A DNA stretch of 64,000 nucleotides, taken from positions 1 through 64,000 of the forward strand of contig CALXXZ010000003.1 in assembly GCA_944392805.1 (NCBI GenBank), given 5' to 3'. Source of the stretch: an uncultured Clostridia bacterium (lineage in GTDB: Bacteria; Bacillota; Clostridia; TANB77; CAG-508). Shown here in pieces: positions 61,505-64,000 of this stretch (positions are counted from its first letter, which is position 1; the number at the start of each line of letters is the position of its first letter). Under the pieces are notes generated by a model. It was given only the letters and a program-made list of their open reading frames with translations. It was not told the origin of the DNA and made no database searches. The translations under genes and the position numbers were made by a program.

Positions 61505-63757
61505 ATGAAAAAAAGAAGATATATATATATACTAATATTATTTATGTTAATAAGTATAATGATATTTCTATTTTTTAATGTAGAAGCATCTTCAAAAACA
61601 TCAGGAATAGAAAATTTCCCAAGTAGTTATCAACCGTATTTAGAAGAAATACTAAAAAAACATCCAAATTGGAAATTTATACCCTTATATACTAATTTAG
61701 ATTGGAATTATGTAATTAGCGAAGAAAATATATTTGGAAAAAATCTAGTACCCAAAAATTACTCTGATAGTTGGAAAAATACAACACCTGGTCAATATAA
61801 TGTAGAGGTAGATGCAGGATGGGTAGATAGTTCTAAGCAAGCAGTAGAGTATTGTATGGACCCAAGAAACTTTTTAAATGAAGTACGTCTATTTCAATTT
61901 GAAGAATTATCATATTCAGCAAATACAAATAGTTTAGATGGAATAGAAAAAATATTATATGGTACAGAATTTTATAATAGACAAGTAACATATTTAGATG
62001 CAAATGGAAATAGTTATTCAATGAATGCAAAATATGCAGATTTAATATTAAGAGGAGGACAAACTTCAATTGTGAGTCCATATCATTTGGCATCAAGAAT
62101 AAAGCAAGAAGTAGGCCCCTTTTTATCACATAGTTCAATAAGTGGAACTGTTGAAGGATTTAAAGGATTATACAATTTTTATAATATTGGAGCGACAAGT
62201 TCATCAGAGCCAATGGGAGCAATAAAAAATGGATTGCAGTATGCTAAAGATGGAAAAGGTGCAAGTGCAGAAACGAAAAGAAAATATTTAATACCATGGG
62301 ATAATAAAGAAAAAGCAATAACAGGTGGAGCAATTTTTATAGGTTCAAGTTATATAAATGTTGGACAAAATACAATTTATTTACAAAAGTTTGATGTAAT
62401 AGACCATAATGGTGATGGACTTTTTTGGCATCAATATATGACAAATGTACTAGCACCATATAGTGAATCAAAATCAATATATAATGGATATTCAAAAACA
62501 GGAATATTAGATACATCAATGAGTTTTGTAATACCAGTTTATGAAAATATGCCAGAAATTCCAACTCAAAGTCCAAGCATTAACACAAGTGACTTCATAC
62601 AAGACAATACAAAAGTCTATTGCAATGCAAATACAGTTAATATAAGAACAGGACCAGGAACATCTTATGAAATTATCACAACTGTTTCAAAACCAACAAA
62701 AATGACAAGGCTTCAAAGAGGAATACAATCAGGAGAAAGATGGGATAAAGTTCAATTAGAAAATGGGATAATCGGATATATATATCAAACATATGTAACA
62801 GAAGTACCTCAAGTACAAATTGAGAAAATAGATATTAATATTGATAATGCAACATTACAAAAAGGAGAAAGAAAACAATTACAAATAACAATTACACCTA
62901 CTGAAGCTTCTAGCCATAAAGTGGTTTATACTTCAAGTAATCCAAATGTTGCAACAGTAGATGATTTAGGAAATATCCAAGCAATAAGTTCAGGAAAAGC
63001 AATTATAACTGTAAAAGCAGAAGAAAATTCTGTGCAAGAGCAAATTGAAATAGAAGTATATAGTAAAGTTACAGGAATTGAAATTGACCAAAATGAAATC
63101 TTTATGCAAGTTGGAGATACGTTCAAGATAAATTCAAATATAGAACCAGATGATGCAAATAATAAAGAGATTTCATTTAAAAGCAATCATCCTGAAATTG
63201 CAACAATTGATGAATATGGAAATATAAATGCAAAACAGAAAGGAACAACAACTATTACCGCTTCTTCAAAAGAAAATGCTGAAATAAAAGCTGAATGCAA
63301 AATAACAGTAGGAAGAAAACTAGAAGATTTTGAAATTCATTTTGATAGTTCACTTCAAGTGAATAGTAATCAAATAACAGGAATAGATTATACTAATAAT
63401 ACAGCATTGAATATAAAAAATTTAATAACTACAGATTTTGATATTGAAATTGTGAATAATAAAAATGAAGTATTAGAGGATTCAAAATTAGTCGGAACAG
63501 GAAGTAAAATAAGAGTATTAGAAAATGGTCAAATATTAACGGAATATGAAATAATTTTATATGGAGATGCAAATGGAGATGGAAGGATAAATAGTGTAGA
63601 TTTATTAGTATTGCAAAGACATATTTTAGAAATAGAACCATTAAAAGAGATTTACAGAAAAGCAACAAATATTAATAAAAACGGTAATAAGCCAACATCA
63701 GTGGACTTGCTGTTAATTCAAAGGCACATCCTAGGACTAAAGATTATAGAACAATAG
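61505..63757 (+). CDS. Dockerin-bearing glucosaminidase (autolysin) with SH3 and Ig-like domains
   Basis: This secreted protein has 750 residues. The domain order is a signal anchor (about 7-28), a GH73-like N-acetylglucosaminidase domain (about 40-345) with the likely catalytic Glu202 in SRIKQEVGP, and an SH3-type domain (about 370-437). Two BIG2-type Ig-like domains follow (about 440-520 and 525-605), then a linker and a type I dockerin (685-750). The first dockerin Ca loop (GDANGDGRINSVDLLVLQRH) is canonical, whereas the second (NINKNGNKPTSVDLLLIQRH) has lost some ligands. It cleaves wall glycan, and the dockerin should tether it to a surface cohesin such as those encoded at 59723 and 63770. 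A GAAAGGAAA ribosome binding site precedes it. Confidence 0.88.
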   Translation: MKKRRYIYILILFMLISIMIFLFFNVEASSKTSGIENFPSSYQPYLEEILKKHPNWKFIPLYTNLDWNYVISEENIFGKNLVPKNYSDSWKNTTPGQYNVEVDAGWVDSSKQAVEYCMDPRNFLNEVRLFQFEELSYSANTNSLDGIEKILYGTEFYNRQVTYLDANGNSYSMNAKYADLILRGGQTSIVSPYHLASRIKQEVGPFLSHSSISGTVEGFKGLYNFYNIGATSSSEPMGAIKNGLQYAKDGKGASAETKRKYLIPWDNKEKAITGGAIFIGSSYINVGQNTIYLQKFDVIDHNGDGLFWHQYMTNVLAPYSESKSIYNGYSKTGILDTSMSFVIPVYENMPEIPTQSPSINTSDFIQDNTKVYCNANTVNIRTGPGTSYEIITTVSKPTKMTRLQRGIQSGERWDKVQLENGIIGYIYQTYVTEVPQVQIEKIDINIDNATLQKGERKQLQITITPTEASSHKVVYTSSNPNVATVDDLGNIQAISSGKAIITVKAEENSVQEQIEIEVYSKVTGIEIDQNEIFMQVGDTFKINSNIEPDDANNKEISFKSNHPEIATIDEYGNINAKQKGTTTITASSKENAEIKAECKITVGRKLEDFEIHFDSSLQVNSNQITGIDYTNNTALNIKNLITTDFDIEIVNNKNEVLEDSKLVGTGSKIRVLENGQILTEYEIILYGDANGDGRINSVDLLVLQRHILEIEPLKEIYRKATNINKNGNKPTSVDLLLIQRHILGLKIIEQ

Positions 63758-63769
63758 GAGGAAATGTAT

Positions 63770-64000
63770 ATGTTAAGAAAGATTATAAATATATGTATTA
63801 TATCAATATGTTTAATGATAACTACAAGCTTTGCTAACACTACAGGGACAGTTTATTTGGATACTAATAAAGAAGTTGTTGAAATTGGAGAAGAAATAGA
63901 AGTCACGATAAATCTCGAAAATATTAAGACAGCAGCTTTTACAGCATATCTTAATTTTGATGATACAATATTTGAATATGTTTCTGGAACAGAAAATACA
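63770..64000 (+). CDS. Cohesin-domain surface protein (partial at window end)
   Basis: This is the first 77 codons only. It has a signal peptide (about 1-23) and then the start of a cohesin-like domain: VYLDTNKEVVEIGEEIEVTINLENIKTAAF is seen in part, matching the same region of the LPKTG cohesin protein at 59723. AGGAGG lies 8 nt ahead of ATG 63770; an in-frame ATG at 63764 is too close. It begins 12 nt after the dockerin protein's stop, so it belongs to the same surface operon. The rest of the gene lies outside the window. Confidence 0.85.
   Translation, partial: MLRKIINICIISICLMITTSFANTTGTVYLDTNKEVVEIGEEIEVTINLENIKTAAFTAYLNFDDTIFEYVSGTENT

Overview
The window is AT-rich DNA with short intergenic gaps, AGA/ATA-rich codon use, strong AGGAGG-type ribosome binding sites and complete sporulation genes (spoIIM, the eight-gene spoIIIA operon, a GerA-type germinant receptor). 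This points to a spore-forming, Gram-positive anaerobe of the class Clostridia, probably an uncultured gut-type lineage; rubrerythrin plus rubredoxin fits anaerobic life. No rRNA, tRNA, CRISPR array or complete transposon was seen.

Layout. 0.2-3.6 kb: spoIIM, a Xer recombinase, a flavin reductase and a split Alg13/Alg14-like glycosyltransferase. 3.8-9.8 kb: a cell-wall operon, ftsE-ftsX, two coiled-coil M23 peptidases, a C-terminal processing protease and pgsA. 9.8-13.9 kb: greA, lexA, a GH18 spore/cell-wall hydrolase and an unknown gene. 13.9-31.3 kb: housekeeping genes (class A PBP, cysS, argS, deoD, small alarmone synthetase, rny, dinB, cca, a MecA-like class B PBP, a second flavin reductase, yebC). 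31.4-36.3 kb: spoIIIAA-AH. 36.4-50.8 kb: rubrerythrin/rubredoxin, gerA, an Rpn-family nuclease with no normal start codon, a transglutaminase-like protein, prfB with its programmed frameshift, a short aspartokinase, phosphofructokinase, and a TetR-controlled heterodimeric ABC exporter.

51-59.6 kb is accessory and the most interesting stretch. First comes a defence-like block: a KilA-N protein, a Cas4-like nuclease fused to a DEDD exonuclease (DUF2779), a DUF262-HNH (GmrSD-like) protein and a WYL regulator. Then follows a four-gene operon with its own promoter and terminator whose products look like cut-down housekeeping proteins: a DnaJ without J-domain or zinc finger, a DnaB reduced to its RecA core and lacking the arginine finger, a 92-residue DnaA-like protein with the ATPase core removed, and a tandem AAA+ (CbbX/SpoVK-like) protein. 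I know of no described system with this composition, and it is my main candidate for something new.

59.7-64 kb is a surface module: an LPKTG-anchored cohesin protein, a sortase, a dockerin-bearing glucosaminidase and the start of a second cohesin protein. It looks like a non-cellulosomal cohesin-dockerin system that holds an autolysin on the wall.

Three giant palindromes (about 210, 315 and 490 bp) sit at gene 3' ends. Two share a GGGAC...GTCC motif, and between them they supply or abut the stop codons of flanking genes. All functional statements come from reading the sequence and remembered family features; no database search was run.
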